In this document: positions 25,152 to 33,184 of the stretch, one piece after another
Position numbering within the stretch: position 1 is the stretch's first letter
Layout: each line of letters begins with the position of its first letter
Assembly (NCBI GenBank): GCA_019695175.1
Contig: JAIBAM010000019.1
Location: forward strand, 1 to 48,831
Direction of reading: 5' to 3'
DNA length: 48,831 bases
From: Bdellovibrionales bacterium
GTDB taxonomy: Bacteria > Bdellovibrionota > Bdellovibrionia > Bdellovibrionales > UBA1609
The notes under the pieces: generated by a model
Database searches by the model: none
What the model was told of the DNA's origin: nothing
The model's input: only the letters and a program-made list of their open reading frames with translations
Made by a program: the position numbers and the translations under genes

Positions 25152-25645
25152 CAGACCACCCCCAACTTTAATATGAAACGCTTTTGACCTGAAGTCGATG
25201 CCTGAGACGCCTCTGCTACAGGTCAACCAGGCTAGCCTATAGTCTAGGTAGAAATCACAAATTAAGTCGAAAATGGACTGGCTTAGGGTAATTCGCTGAA
25301 TCTGAATCAATATTGATCAGCATACTTCTGGGCACCAAAAAAATAATATGACCGTCATTACCACTTAATATCGTCCTGACAAGAAATTTGGCCCGTTTTT
25401 GAAAGAACCAAAAAATATTGCGGTACTATACATAAAACAGCAACACACGTGAGGTTCTTATGAAGAGATAATTATTAATTTGAGGAATTGAAGGAGCACT
25501 GATCTCGCAAAATCAGAATACTCCAATTCCTCAATCAATCAAACAGAAATTTTGAAGCAATACAAAATGTTGGTCATGAGCCGCAAATGGGTCGCTCTAC
25601 GCCAAAAATCTACCAAACCCATCCGTAACTATTGAGGAATAAAAA
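25152..25645. other. Gene-free region before the replication module, candidate origin
   Basis: This 494-bp stretch holds no gene. It contains TTGAGGAATTG at 25480-25490, its perfect inverted copy CAATTCCTCAA at 25524-25534, and TTGAGGAAT again at 25632-25640 directly before the initiator-like gene's start codon. The region around 25340-25480 is AT-rich. The repeats lie just before a Rep-like operon and could be binding sites of its first protein, used for replication or autoregulation. Confidence 0.45.
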
Positions 25646-26215
25646 ATGAGAAGAGAAAGAAATATGGATAAGTACATTAAATTTATCCTGCAACACAAGC
25701 TACTAACGCCAAATCAAAAGATTTGGCTAGTCTATTGGTTCTTGGACCAAAGAGGATACGCTAGGTGCTTTTCCGCAACGGAAAAAGAACTTGGCATTTC
25801 AAAGGGCACAACTCGCAAACGAATCGTACAAGATCTTTTGGATCTCAACATTCTGAAAATTATTAGTCATAAATCATTTGGTAAAAAACCAACGCCAATT
25901 TTTGATTTCACAGATGACTTTGAATTGCAGGTCTCAGAGTTCGTTAAAAATCCAAAAGATTATTGGCTTGAGGAAGAGTTTACGCTTCCTTTTGACGAGA
26001 ATCCTCTTCACGTCGTCTCAAATAATCTTCCACAAGACCTAAATAACAAAAGAACAAATAACCAAAATATACAAAACAACGAAGAACTTTCGCCCTCTGA
26101 CTATAGAGAAAGGTATCCTGATTTAGATTTTTCTACGTTGTCAGAAATTACGACAATTTTTAACAACCAATATTTCGATCCAACAATAGCCAAACTAATT
26201 ACGAGGACTGTATGA
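25646..26215 (+). CDS. Putative replication initiator with N-terminal winged helix
   Basis: The 189-residue protein begins at ATG 25646 behind GAGGAA. Residues about 15-75 (LLTPNQKIWLVYWFLDQR, SATEKELGISKGTTRKRIVQDLLDLNILKII) form a winged-helix pattern like plasmid or phage replication proteins. The second half is low complexity and Asn/Gln-rich. It precedes a DnaB/RepA-like helicase and a primase with 4- and 8-bp overlaps, an order like the RepC-RepA-RepB' modules of mobilisable plasmids. The C-terminal half is of unknown function. Confidence 0.6.
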   Translation: MRRERNMDKYIKFILQHKLLTPNQKIWLVYWFLDQRGYARCFSATEKELGISKGTTRKRIVQDLLDLNILKIISHKSFGKKPTPIFDFTDDFELQVSEFVKNPKDYWLEEEFTLPFDENPLHVVSNNLPQDLNNKRTNNQNIQNNEELSPSDYRERYPDLDFSTLSEITTIFNNQYFDPTIAKLITRTV

Positions 26216-27279
26216 GTAACATCAACAATAAAGATCAAGGGTTAAATAACAACAGCCAACAAAGAACCAATGAAAAAGAGGACCTTCGCCGTAAGGCCTA
26301 TGAAATTCAAAAGCATGAGACCGAAACAAGGCATGCAGAAATCGAACGTGGCAAAAAAGAACTTATTCGCCTAGATTCAGTATCCGTCAGCCCAATGGAT
26401 GACAAGCAGCTTGTTGAGATGAAAGCAGCAAACATCGAGTATTTCAACTCTGCCAAGACTGCACCCAAATTTCTGCTACCTGAACTTTCCCATGGCGTTT
26501 CCTTAACCAGAAAGTCTCTAACCATGATTGGTGCGCCCTCTGGTGAGGGCAAGAGCAATGTCAGCGCCAACGCTACTTACTCCATGGCCCTTCAAGGGAA
26601 AAGAGTGCTTGTCATTTCTAACGAAGAATTGGCATCAGACATTTACAATAGAGTTACTTGCCTTATGAAGGGTTGGACTTACAACGACCATGGAAAATTC
26701 ACTGAAGAGCAGATCAAGATCTTCAATGACTATTATGAGATCTTACGCACAAAAATTACTGTGATTGATCACACCATGGCACCAACTACCACGATTGAGG
26801 GAATAGACAAAATTTTTGAAGATCTTAAAAGCGATTCGACAAAATACGACCTCATCATCATTGATTATTACCAAAATGTTGATTCTTCATCACTCAATAA
26901 GAAAGTCGACATTTATGAAGCTCAAACTAGATTCGCAAATGCACTCGATAAATTCAAAAATATATACCCAGCACCGATCCTTTTGTTGGCACAAGTTGCA
27001 AAGGAAACAAAAAAAGATCAGCGTTCATTCAAAGAAAGAATCGAAGGACGAAAAATTATCTATAACAAGGCCACAGTAGCCATAGAACTGGTCACGGATC
27101 ATGCTGAATGCAGAACAGAGTGGATTTTTCACAAGAGCAGATTTGGAAGATCAGGAGTCAGAGTTTCAACAGGGTGGGATCGCGGCCTGTATGTTTCATA
27201 CACTGAAGAGTTTAAAACCGAAATTGCTAAGAAAAATCTTGATGAAGCCCTTTTAAAAATGCAGGTGAAAAATGACTAA
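26212..27279 (+). CDS. RecA-fold DnaB/RepA-like replicative helicase
   Basis: The 355-residue protein has Walker A GAPSGEGKS at 107-115, a Glu-containing strand at about 143-146 (VLVISNEE) and Walker B LIIIDYYQNV near 210-220, the order of the DnaB C-terminal and RSF1010 RepA domains. There is no DnaB N-terminal domain; instead the first 80 residues are helical and charged. It should unwind DNA at the fork for the element's replication. It overlaps both neighbours by four and eight bases. Confidence 0.78.
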   Translation: MSNINNKDQGLNNNSQQRTNEKEDLRRKAYEIQKHETETRHAEIERGKKELIRLDSVSVSPMDDKQLVEMKAANIEYFNSAKTAPKFLLPELSHGVSLTRKSLTMIGAPSGEGKSNVSANATYSMALQGKRVLVISNEELASDIYNRVTCLMKGWTYNDHGKFTEEQIKIFNDYYEILRTKITVIDHTMAPTTTIEGIDKIFEDLKSDSTKYDLIIIDYYQNVDSSSLNKKVDIYEAQTRFANALDKFKNIYPAPILLLAQVAKETKKDQRSFKERIEGRKIIYNKATVAIELVTDHAECRTEWIFHKSRFGRSGVRVSTGWDRGLYVSYTEEFKTEIAKKNLDEALLKMQVKND

Positions 27280-28147
27280 TGAGCAAAAAGAATTCATGAA
27301 TCTTCTTTTCAATCAAGCAGAAACGGTCTGTCCGTCTCACAACAAATACGCCTACCACAGTGTTGCCAAAGAGGACGTTGATACAAATAAAGTTTTCCTT
27401 GTTTCAGAGAACTCTGCAATTGATGTCAAAATCATTGACTGTTCTGACATCAACTTGATCTCAATCAATCCCATTAACGGATTCAGAAACGACGCCAATG
27501 TTACAGCCTTTAGATCATTCTTGATTGAGGTCGACAACCTTCCTCTTGATCAGCAAAGGGCCTACATCGAAGACCAGCTAAAAGTACCAGCAAGTTCATG
27601 CGTATTTTCAGGCGGAAAATCGTATCACTACTTGATCACTCTTAGCGAAGATCTTCCAAGCGTGGCTGCTTACAGATTTTATTCTGAATGGATTTTAAAC
27701 ATTTGCTCTCTGGCCGATCAAAACACAAAAAATCCATCACGGCAGACTCGCTTTCCAGGAAACATTCGATTTGATGGCCTGAAACAGGATCTAATCTTCT
27801 TAAAAAACAGAGTGGGTCAGGAAGAATTGTTCAGGTGGATGTGCCAGCACGAGGATAAAAGGCCAGTTAGTCAAATCAAACGACAAATTGTGCCTGTGGC
27901 CTTTGCAAAAAAAATTCCACCGTGGGTTCAGAACGATCTAAATCTCGGAATTGATACAGATAGAAATGTAACGTGGTTCAAGCATGCCTGCAGTTGTTTT
28001 AAGAACGGCTGGGAGTTGGGCGATCTCATCGAATACTTTGAACAGTATTTTGAACCTGAAGCTGATTTTTCCAAACAAGAATGGCTATCTACCATAAAGT
28101 CTGCGTTTAAAACAATTCGGCATGATGAACAGTATAACTCTAAATAG
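27272..28147 (+). CDS. Primase-like protein of archaeo-eukaryotic type
   Basis: The 291-residue protein has an acidic pair in SFLIEVDNL (Glu86 and Asp88), then SGGKSYHYL at 113-121, and PSRQTRFPGN at 155-164, the motif order of AEP primases like RepB'. The C-terminus has a helical part (FKNGWELGDLIEYFEQYF). It would prime replication of the element with the RepA-like helicase. The stop codon is inside a short hairpin. Confidence 0.68.
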   Translation: MTNEQKEFMNLLFNQAETVCPSHNKYAYHSVAKEDVDTNKVFLVSENSAIDVKIIDCSDINLISINPINGFRNDANVTAFRSFLIEVDNLPLDQQRAYIEDQLKVPASSCVFSGGKSYHYLITLSEDLPSVAAYRFYSEWILNICSLADQNTKNPSRQTRFPGNIRFDGLKQDLIFLKNRVGQEELFRWMCQHEDKRPVSQIKRQIVPVAFAKKIPPWVQNDLNLGIDTDRNVTWFKHACSCFKNGWELGDLIEYFEQYFEPEADFSKQEWLSTIKSAFKTIRHDEQYNSK

Positions 28148-28162
28148 ACGCTTAAAGCGTCT
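28146..28162. terminator. 7-bp hairpin at the end of the replication module
   Basis: AGACGCT (28146-28152) and AGCGTCT (28156-28162) form a stem with a 3-nt loop over the primase stop codon. No T-tract follows, so it may be a weak terminator or an RNA-stability element. Confidence 0.3.
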
Positions 28163-28303
28163 CGTAATCGTAAGGCATGATTTGAAACACGCAATCAGTA
28201 CCAATGCCCTGTATAACAAATGAATACTTGAAACAGTCGCACCTTTTGAAGCGTTGACTGTATGAAATGGCTCTGATTTTTACGAAGATTTTGGAACTAA
28301 TTT

Positions 28304-29593
28304 ATGGCAAAAGGAAGTTCAAAATTTGAAGGTTTATACTTTACTTGGAGGTTAGGTCAATCTTGTGATGCCTTCCGCGCTTTTATCTCTAAGAACAAAG
28401 AAAATCCTCTACCTATCTCTGCGAAGGTCCACCCAACACTGAGATCTATTAACAATTTACTCAAAGAAAAAAGTCTTCACAAGGCGCAAGCTGAACAGGA
28501 TTCTGATTTCAAAAAATTAAAGCATCGACTTGAACAAGAACTCAGCTCTGAACACGCACTTTCCTCATACAGGGCAATGGAAAAAGTCGAGCTGAAATCC
28601 AAGGACTTTGATTTCGAGCCAGTTCTTGAAGAGTTCAAGGCGTTTAAAGATGATACGGCCATCCCAGTTGATTATTTCAATTGCATGAAAAACTTTTGGC
28701 TTCCTTGGCTTTTTTCCAAGGGCTGCACACATCCGAAACAATTCAGACATTATAGAAACCAAGCCGAGCTTCATGTGAAGACTGCTAAAAAGAAAAGCGG
28801 CGAAAAATACTCTCACAACTCATACAATGTACTTTGCCGAACACTCAATCAGTTCATTTTTTTCTGTGAAAAGCATGACTATATCGGAAAGGAGGACACA
28901 TTCAAGATTTGGGTATCACTTACGCTTGAACAACAAAAACGCGACCATTCTGGAAATACTAGATCGGAAGACGTTTACTCCTTAAAGGACCTTGAGGATA
29001 TTAAAGTAAAAATCGACAGAACCTATCAAGAGAAGCCAGAAATGAAACTTTTGGCATATGGACTTTATTTTGGAGTTATTACTGGACTGAGACGCGGAAA
29101 TTTTGCAGGCATGAAAGCAGAAAATCTTTTTCCTGACGCTAAGATTCCTTATTTCTTAGTGCGAGATAATATCATCAGTGGACGCAGTCGGGGAAAACCT
29201 GGATACATCATTCAGAAGGATGCAACGAAAACATCTACCGGTAAGCCTATTGCCGTCCAAATGATTCAGCCCTCTATTGAAATCATAACAGCGGTCGCTC
29301 GGTATTTGAAAACACACCTTAACGCAAAAGACTTACTTTACCCAAACCAACCTGGGCAAATTTCTAAAACATGGAAACGAATTGCTAGAGAGTGTGGGTT
29401 CAAATTTCTGACACCTTTAGATTGGCGTCACAGCTACGCGACCATAGGTGCAATTCACCTTGAAAAGATGTACAAAGGGAATCCAGCATTCCTACAACGA
29501 TGCTGTCTGCATGAAGACTACAGAACCACACAAGGTTACATCAGAACTCACGCCCCAGAATTCTTGGACGTTTTCTCCCAATCCATGGGTTAA
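28304..29593 (+). CDS. Large tyrosine integrase of the element
   Basis: The 429-residue protein has an N-terminal helical part, a core-binding region at about 110-200 and a catalytic domain with Arg263 in TGLRRGNF, Arg375 in LDWRHSYAT, His403 in CLHEDY and Tyr412 in QGYIRT. The usual His of the HxxR box is Leu372, a known variation in some integrases. It is the best candidate for the enzyme that inserted the element in tRNA-Val, being about 2.3 kb from the right att core with only one exported-protein gene, a small gene and the tRNA between. Confidence 0.85.
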   Translation: MAKGSSKFEGLYFTWRLGQSCDAFRAFISKNKENPLPISAKVHPTLRSINNLLKEKSLHKAQAEQDSDFKKLKHRLEQELSSEHALSSYRAMEKVELKSKDFDFEPVLEEFKAFKDDTAIPVDYFNCMKNFWLPWLFSKGCTHPKQFRHYRNQAELHVKTAKKKSGEKYSHNSYNVLCRTLNQFIFFCEKHDYIGKEDTFKIWVSLTLEQQKRDHSGNTRSEDVYSLKDLEDIKVKIDRTYQEKPEMKLLAYGLYFGVITGLRRGNFAGMKAENLFPDAKIPYFLVRDNIISGRSRGKPGYIIQKDATKTSTGKPIAVQMIQPSIEIITAVARYLKTHLNAKDLLYPNQPGQISKTWKRIARECGFKFLTPLDWRHSYATIGAIHLEKMYKGNPAFLQRCCLHEDYRTTQGYIRTHAPEFLDVFSQSMG

Positions 29594-29677
29594 CCCTCCA
29601 GTATTATTGGAAGCGCAGCGCATGTTCACTATAATTTCTATCTACGGAACGACATAATAGAATTTCCGAGGTAACCT

Positions 29678-31291
29678 ATGCGCCACTACAAGTTTGTCCT
29701 GGTTTTTTTAGTTTTGATTAATAGCTTTCTTTTTGCCAATGCAGCTGATGAGAAAACTAAATTGTCACTCCCCAAGCCAGAAGCTCGTCGTCAAATGGTT
29801 CTAAAGCTTAAAGCAGAAATTGATCGAATAGATGGCGAAGGCTTAACGCCAAGATTCAACAGGCTTGAGGGTTGGGATGCGACCCTAGATCGATTGGCAA
29901 CAGAAGCCTATAATGCCAAAGACCTTTATGATCTGGGACGAGTATTTAAACGTATAGATGCTACTTACCCTAACCTCCATGCAAAAATTTACCTTATCTC
30001 TGGCCTTGATGAAAAGAAGGACTCTGGCAATGTAACTCTGCCTGTTAAATTTGCTCCAGAATTTATTGAATCGAATAAACCAATTAAAAGTTATCGCATT
30101 AAATTGGATAAAGACTTTGAAAATCTAAAAAACGGTGACGAGTTGATTTCCATTAACTCGATCCCTATCGATAAATGGGCAGCTGAAAACCTTACTTTCT
30201 GCAAATTTCCGTTAAAAGAGCAATGCGAAGTCGAATTCTTTGATAATTTTAGAAATGAGTTACTTGGCTGGAACAGACATCAACCGCTCACTATTGAAGT
30301 TAAGCACGGAAATAAAATTTTAACCGCTGCTATAAAGCCAGAAATCAAGCCATCCAAAGAGGAAGAGGAAAACTCCAATCTTCCTTGTGATGTAAAGCCT
30401 GAAAGGTATAGGACTTTTAAAGTCGTATATGAAGGTCAAAATCTTTGTGCATTTGAATCAAAAAAATATTCTGGTACGGTTGTTTTAAGAATAAAAAGCT
30501 TTCGCTATGACTATGCTCCTTTTGCTGTGCTTGATGGAGAAGTACAGATATTCTGGAATAACTATTGGTCTAAGAAAGCATCTTTAGCAAAAAAATTGAT
30601 TATTGATGTGATTGATAATTGGGGTGGTCAGGCTCCAATGCCTTACTATGGACTTTTCTATTCCAAGCCTTATCAAGAGCAATATGTGCAGTTTAAAAAA
30701 ATTAGTGAATTTGAAAGATCTGATATTCTTGAAAGCCTATTTTGGGGAGACAAAGGAAAAGAACTTTGGTTTGCGAATATTAAAAAAGATGGAACCTTTG
30801 CCAGCATAAAAGTTGGCGACTTCCTTCCCTCCATCCCACAGTTTTGTTCTAGCTCAAAGAAAGATTGCCGCGAAGGAATGTTTGAACCACGAAAGAACGG
30901 ATTTAAAGGCGAAATGAAAATACTATTGGACCACTGGTGCATTTCTTCATGCGTTGGTTTTGTATCTAATATGAAAGATCTTTTTAAAGACCGAGTAAAG
31001 TTCTTTGGCTTCCCTGATTCGGGAGACTCGGCATACTCAAGGCTCTCTATACTTGTTAGCCCAACAGGAAATTCAGCAGAAGCGAAAGTCGCCGCTATGA
31101 AAAAGGCCAGATCTCCAGATCAGCCAGAGGATTGGGTTCGTCAGGTCGTATCGGTCACACGATCAACGGATAAAGACGGCAATATCCTTTCAGGGAAGCC
31201 ACAAAAAGTTGACTTCTGGGTACCTCGAAAGTGGAACCAAAGTTCTGATGACTGGGCTTCTAAGACATTTGAGAGTGCATTAGCACATTGA
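29678..31291 (+). CDS. Exported S41-peptidase-like protein
   Basis: The 537-residue protein has a signal peptide ending in LFANA, a PDZ-like segment (LKNGDELISINSIPIDKW) and a C-terminal half resembling S41 tail-specific proteases: LIIDVIDNWGGQAP and MKILLDHWCISSCVGFVSNMKDL, where the Ser of CISSC could be the nucleophile. The lysine position is not clear and the loop has Cys residues, so activity is uncertain. It is 84 bp downstream of the integrase, probably cargo. The signal sequence and the PDZ indicate action in the periplasm. Confidence 0.65.
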   Translation: MRHYKFVLVFLVLINSFLFANAADEKTKLSLPKPEARRQMVLKLKAEIDRIDGEGLTPRFNRLEGWDATLDRLATEAYNAKDLYDLGRVFKRIDATYPNLHAKIYLISGLDEKKDSGNVTLPVKFAPEFIESNKPIKSYRIKLDKDFENLKNGDELISINSIPIDKWAAENLTFCKFPLKEQCEVEFFDNFRNELLGWNRHQPLTIEVKHGNKILTAAIKPEIKPSKEEEENSNLPCDVKPERYRTFKVVYEGQNLCAFESKKYSGTVVLRIKSFRYDYAPFAVLDGEVQIFWNNYWSKKASLAKKLIIDVIDNWGGQAPMPYYGLFYSKPYQEQYVQFKKISEFERSDILESLFWGDKGKELWFANIKKDGTFASIKVGDFLPSIPQFCSSSKKDCREGMFEPRKNGFKGEMKILLDHWCISSCVGFVSNMKDLFKDRVKFFGFPDSGDSAYSRLSILVSPTGNSAEAKVAAMKKARSPDQPEDWVRQVVSVTRSTDKDGNILSGKPQKVDFWVPRKWNQSSDDWASKTFESALAH

Positions 31292-31330
31292 TAGCAGACA
31301 GATTACTCGTCAGATTTTTAGTTTCGACGA

Positions 31331-31555
31331 TCAGGATTCAAGCGTCAGAATTTTTAGACGCTTTTTCGATGCTTCTCTCTGAAGATTAGAGAGTTCTTTT
31401 TCCACACGCTGCTCAGATTGAGCTTTGCGTTCATCAAACCATTTTTGCATTTTAGGGCTAGTCAGATGTTCATGAAGTGGAATCGCCCACTTCAACTCAT
31501 CAGGCACGTCTTCGTACTGATCATTGTTTTTGGTCAATCCTAAGACTTTACCCAT
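31331..31555 (-). CDS. Small hypothetical protein near the right end of the element
   Basis: The 74-residue frame starts at ATG 31555 without a clear ribosome site. It codes for a charged helical protein (KWAIPLHEHLTSPKMQKWFDERKAQSEQRVEKELSNLQ). No family is recognised. It lies between the S41-like gene and the intact tRNA-Val. Confidence 0.4.
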   Translation of the reverse strand: MGKVLGLTKNNDQYEDVPDELKWAIPLHEHLTSPKMQKWFDERKAQSEQRVEKELSNLQREASKKRLKILTLES

Positions 31556-31619
31556 TTACCAACCGTTTTTACCATTTTTGATTTTTTAAGATTTAAATTT
31601 GATAGTGATTTCAAGTACT

Positions 31620-31695
31620 TGGTAGGGAGTACAGGATTCGAACCTGCGACATCCACCTTGTAAGGGTGGCGCTCTACCAACTGAGCTAACTCCCT
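31620..31695 (-). tRNA. tRNA-Val(TAC), complete, inside the element
   Basis: The 76-nt cloverleaf reads AGGGAGT acceptor, GCTC D-stem, CCACC-CTTACAA-GGTGG anticodon arm (anticodon TAC), GCAGG T-stem, and ACTCCCT acceptor partner, discriminator A and encoded CCA. The acceptor arms pair perfectly with each other. Compared with the tRNA rebuilt from the two broken pieces it has one compensatory acceptor-pair change and a different T-stem, so it is a diverged copy, not a leftover. Probably restores valine tRNA function after integration. Confidence 0.95.
31653..31685. repeat. Third copy of the 33-bp core, inside the intact tRNA-Val
   Basis: Positions 31653-31685 are identical to both att cores. 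They lie within a complete tRNA, so this copy could serve as an alternative recombination site, giving an excision of about 18.6 kb with the left core. Confidence 0.7.
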
Positions 31696-31847
31696 ATGAT
31701 TTAATTTTCAATTCATAGCTGATAAAATGTATTTCTACCTTTTTACCAATTTCACAAACTCTTTTACCATTTACTTGATCGTTGTTTTTGATTTCAAAAT
31801 CATCTCAACAACTTATCACTATTCAATTTTCAAAGAACAAATTCTCA

Positions 31848-31890
31848 CCACCTTGTAAGGGTGGCGCTCTACCAACTGAGCTAATTCCCT
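31848..31890 (-). pseudogene. 5' part of the broken tRNA-Val at the element's right end
   Basis: On the minus strand AGGGAATTAG, D-arm and anticodon arm up to GGTGG are intact, then unrelated sequence (TGAGAAT) follows where the variable loop should be. Its acceptor AGGGAAT pairs perfectly with ATTCCCT of the fragment at 12973-13038, so the two are halves of one gene. The 33-bp core is 31848-31880. Confidence 0.88.
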
Positions 31891-32029
31891 ATTTAAAAAA
31901 GCTGATTTTTGGAAGGTTCCTTTTACTTGGAGACTATTCCTATCTTCACAAGATATAATCCTCAAAAGGATACTATTTCCAATACTTACGGACACAGATA
32001 AGTGTCATTAGTTTGTCTTGTAATCAAGT

Positions 32030-32047
32030 ATTTTTTTGCAAAAAAAT
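32030..32047. other. Perfect 18-bp palindrome of A and T runs
   Basis: ATTTTTTTGCAAAAAAAT at 32030-32047 lies in the gap between the broken tRNA and the rhomboid gene. It may act as a two-way transcription stop or simply be AT-rich chance; there is no GC stem. Confidence 0.3.
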
Positions 32048-32089
32048 CGACTTAAGCCTGATCGGAGATATTGTGTCAGCTGCCCCTAA

Positions 32090-33184
32090 TTACAAAGTCA
32101 GGCGGTCTTGTATCATCGCAGACAAAGGATAAGGTTTGCCAAGAGACGGATTCAAAATTTCCGAAGTGACTCCTGAGGTGGGTGGGAATGGGTAAGGAGC
32201 TTGAAACTTTTCCACAATTCGAACTTTATGAAATGCAGCGACATCAAACTTTCTAAGAAGGACATGAATTAAAAATGCCGAAGCTCCCATGATCATAGCA
32301 GCAAAATCGCCCCCGAGATGAGCGGCATAGGCAACCCCACCCAGATCTGTAACTGTACTTAAATAGCCCGATAGGTCTGAAATAAAGAAGATTGCAAATA
32401 GAACCCAGGCTGGCAGGAAAATAAAACCAACATAGCGCGTGGAAGGAAGAATAAAATACATAAAGCGAACAGGATGATGCCAATAGAATATAGTAAAAAA
32501 AGTCATCAATCCGCTAATAGCACCACTAGCACCTATGAGTGGAGCTGCCGTTGCACCTGAAATAAGAATAAAACACGCGGCTGCCATCATCCCAGTGGAC
32601 AAAAACAAAATCAGTAAAGCAAGTCCCCCAATCAGGGGTTCTAGAAAAGATCCGAAAACCAATAGGAAATACATGTTACCAAAAAAATGGTAGGGACCAG
32701 AGTGGACAAAAATATAAGAAACCCATTGCTGTAAATGAGACTGATCATTAGATGTAAGCCCCAAGATGTAACTAAAATGTAAGTCTTGCATATTTTTAAG
32801 CTGTGTTAAATTGCTACGCCAATGTTTAATTTGCACTTGATCCCCTGAAAACTCCAGATAGTGGGATCGATCCAAAAAATTTTGATCGCGTAATGAAAGA
32901 TTACCCAGCAAAGTGAATTTTCCTCGATCTCCTTTTTGAGCTCTTTGAGCTAGTGACTGCAGAGTGTTGGAATAACTATTATTAGGATCTAAAAGGTATT
33001 GGGAATAAATTTGCCCTTGAGTAAATATAAATTGTTCATCTTCTAAAATTTGATCCATTTTTCTTTGGAATTTTATTTCTGAAAAATAGCTCGAAATAAA
33101 AACTCCAGAATTGATAAAAATCAACAACCAAGTCATCGGAATTTTTGTAAAACTGAGCCAGCCATTTATTAATGGGATAATCAT
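32090..33184 (-). CDS. Rhomboid-family intramembrane serine protease
   Basis: The 364-residue protein has the rhomboid signatures: HFFGNMYFLLVFG (the HxxxN oxyanion region), GASGAISG with the nucleophile Ser, and AHLGGDFAAM with the catalytic His. At least six membrane segments are visible, with one extra N-terminal helix and a 100-residue soluble loop before the catalytic core. Rhomboids cleave single-pass membrane proteins. The gene overlaps the RDD/TPR gene by four bases, so the two are co-translated and may share a substrate or partner. Confidence 0.9.
   Translation of the reverse strand: MIIPLINGWLSFTKIPMTWLLIFINSGVFISSYFSEIKFQRKMDQILEDEQFIFTQGQIYSQYLLDPNNSYSNTLQSLAQRAQKGDRGKFTLLGNLSLRDQNFLDRSHYLEFSGDQVQIKHWRSNLTQLKNMQDLHFSYILGLTSNDQSHLQQWVSYIFVHSGPYHFFGNMYFLLVFGSFLEPLIGGLALLILFLSTGMMAAACFILISGATAAPLIGASGAISGLMTFFTIFYWHHPVRFMYFILPSTRYVGFIFLPAWVLFAIFFISDLSGYLSTVTDLGGVAYAAHLGGDFAAMIMGASAFLIHVLLRKFDVAAFHKVRIVEKFQAPYPFPPTSGVTSEILNPSLGKPYPLSAMIQDRLTL

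Larger units (their letters stand above)
13006..31880. mobile_element. Integrative element of about 18.9 kb inserted in tRNA-Val(TAC)
   Basis: The two halves of one tRNA-Val gene lie at 12973-13038 (3' part) and 31848-31890 (5' part), joined by a shared 33-bp core. The interval holds a large tyrosine integrase near the right end, an initiator-helicase-primase module, a second tyrosine recombinase, and mostly unrelated cargo. A complete tRNA-Val lies just inside the right end. No relaxase, type IV secretion or phage structural genes are seen, so it resembles an integrated replicative or mobilisable element rather than a prophage. Confidence 0.82.

Noticed and set aside
12900-25606. GCTCTACGCCAAA shared between 12900-12912 (complement) and 25594-25606
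   Set aside because: A 13-base match between two places in a 49-kb window is expected many times by chance, so it is not evidence for paired IS ends.
13006-31685. Element bounded by the left core and the intact tRNA only
   Set aside because: The usual model of a reconstituted tRNA would need a mixed acceptor stem. The intact tRNA pairs perfectly with itself, while the left fragment pairs perfectly with the 31848-31890 fragment, so the outer pair is the better boundary. The inner pair is kept as an alternative.
13006-31880. Prophage
   Set aside because: No capsid, tail, terminase, portal or lysis genes are visible in the interval.
32030-32047. A/T palindrome as rho-independent terminator
   Set aside because: The stem has no GC pairs beyond the centre, so it would be unstable; listed only as a palindrome.
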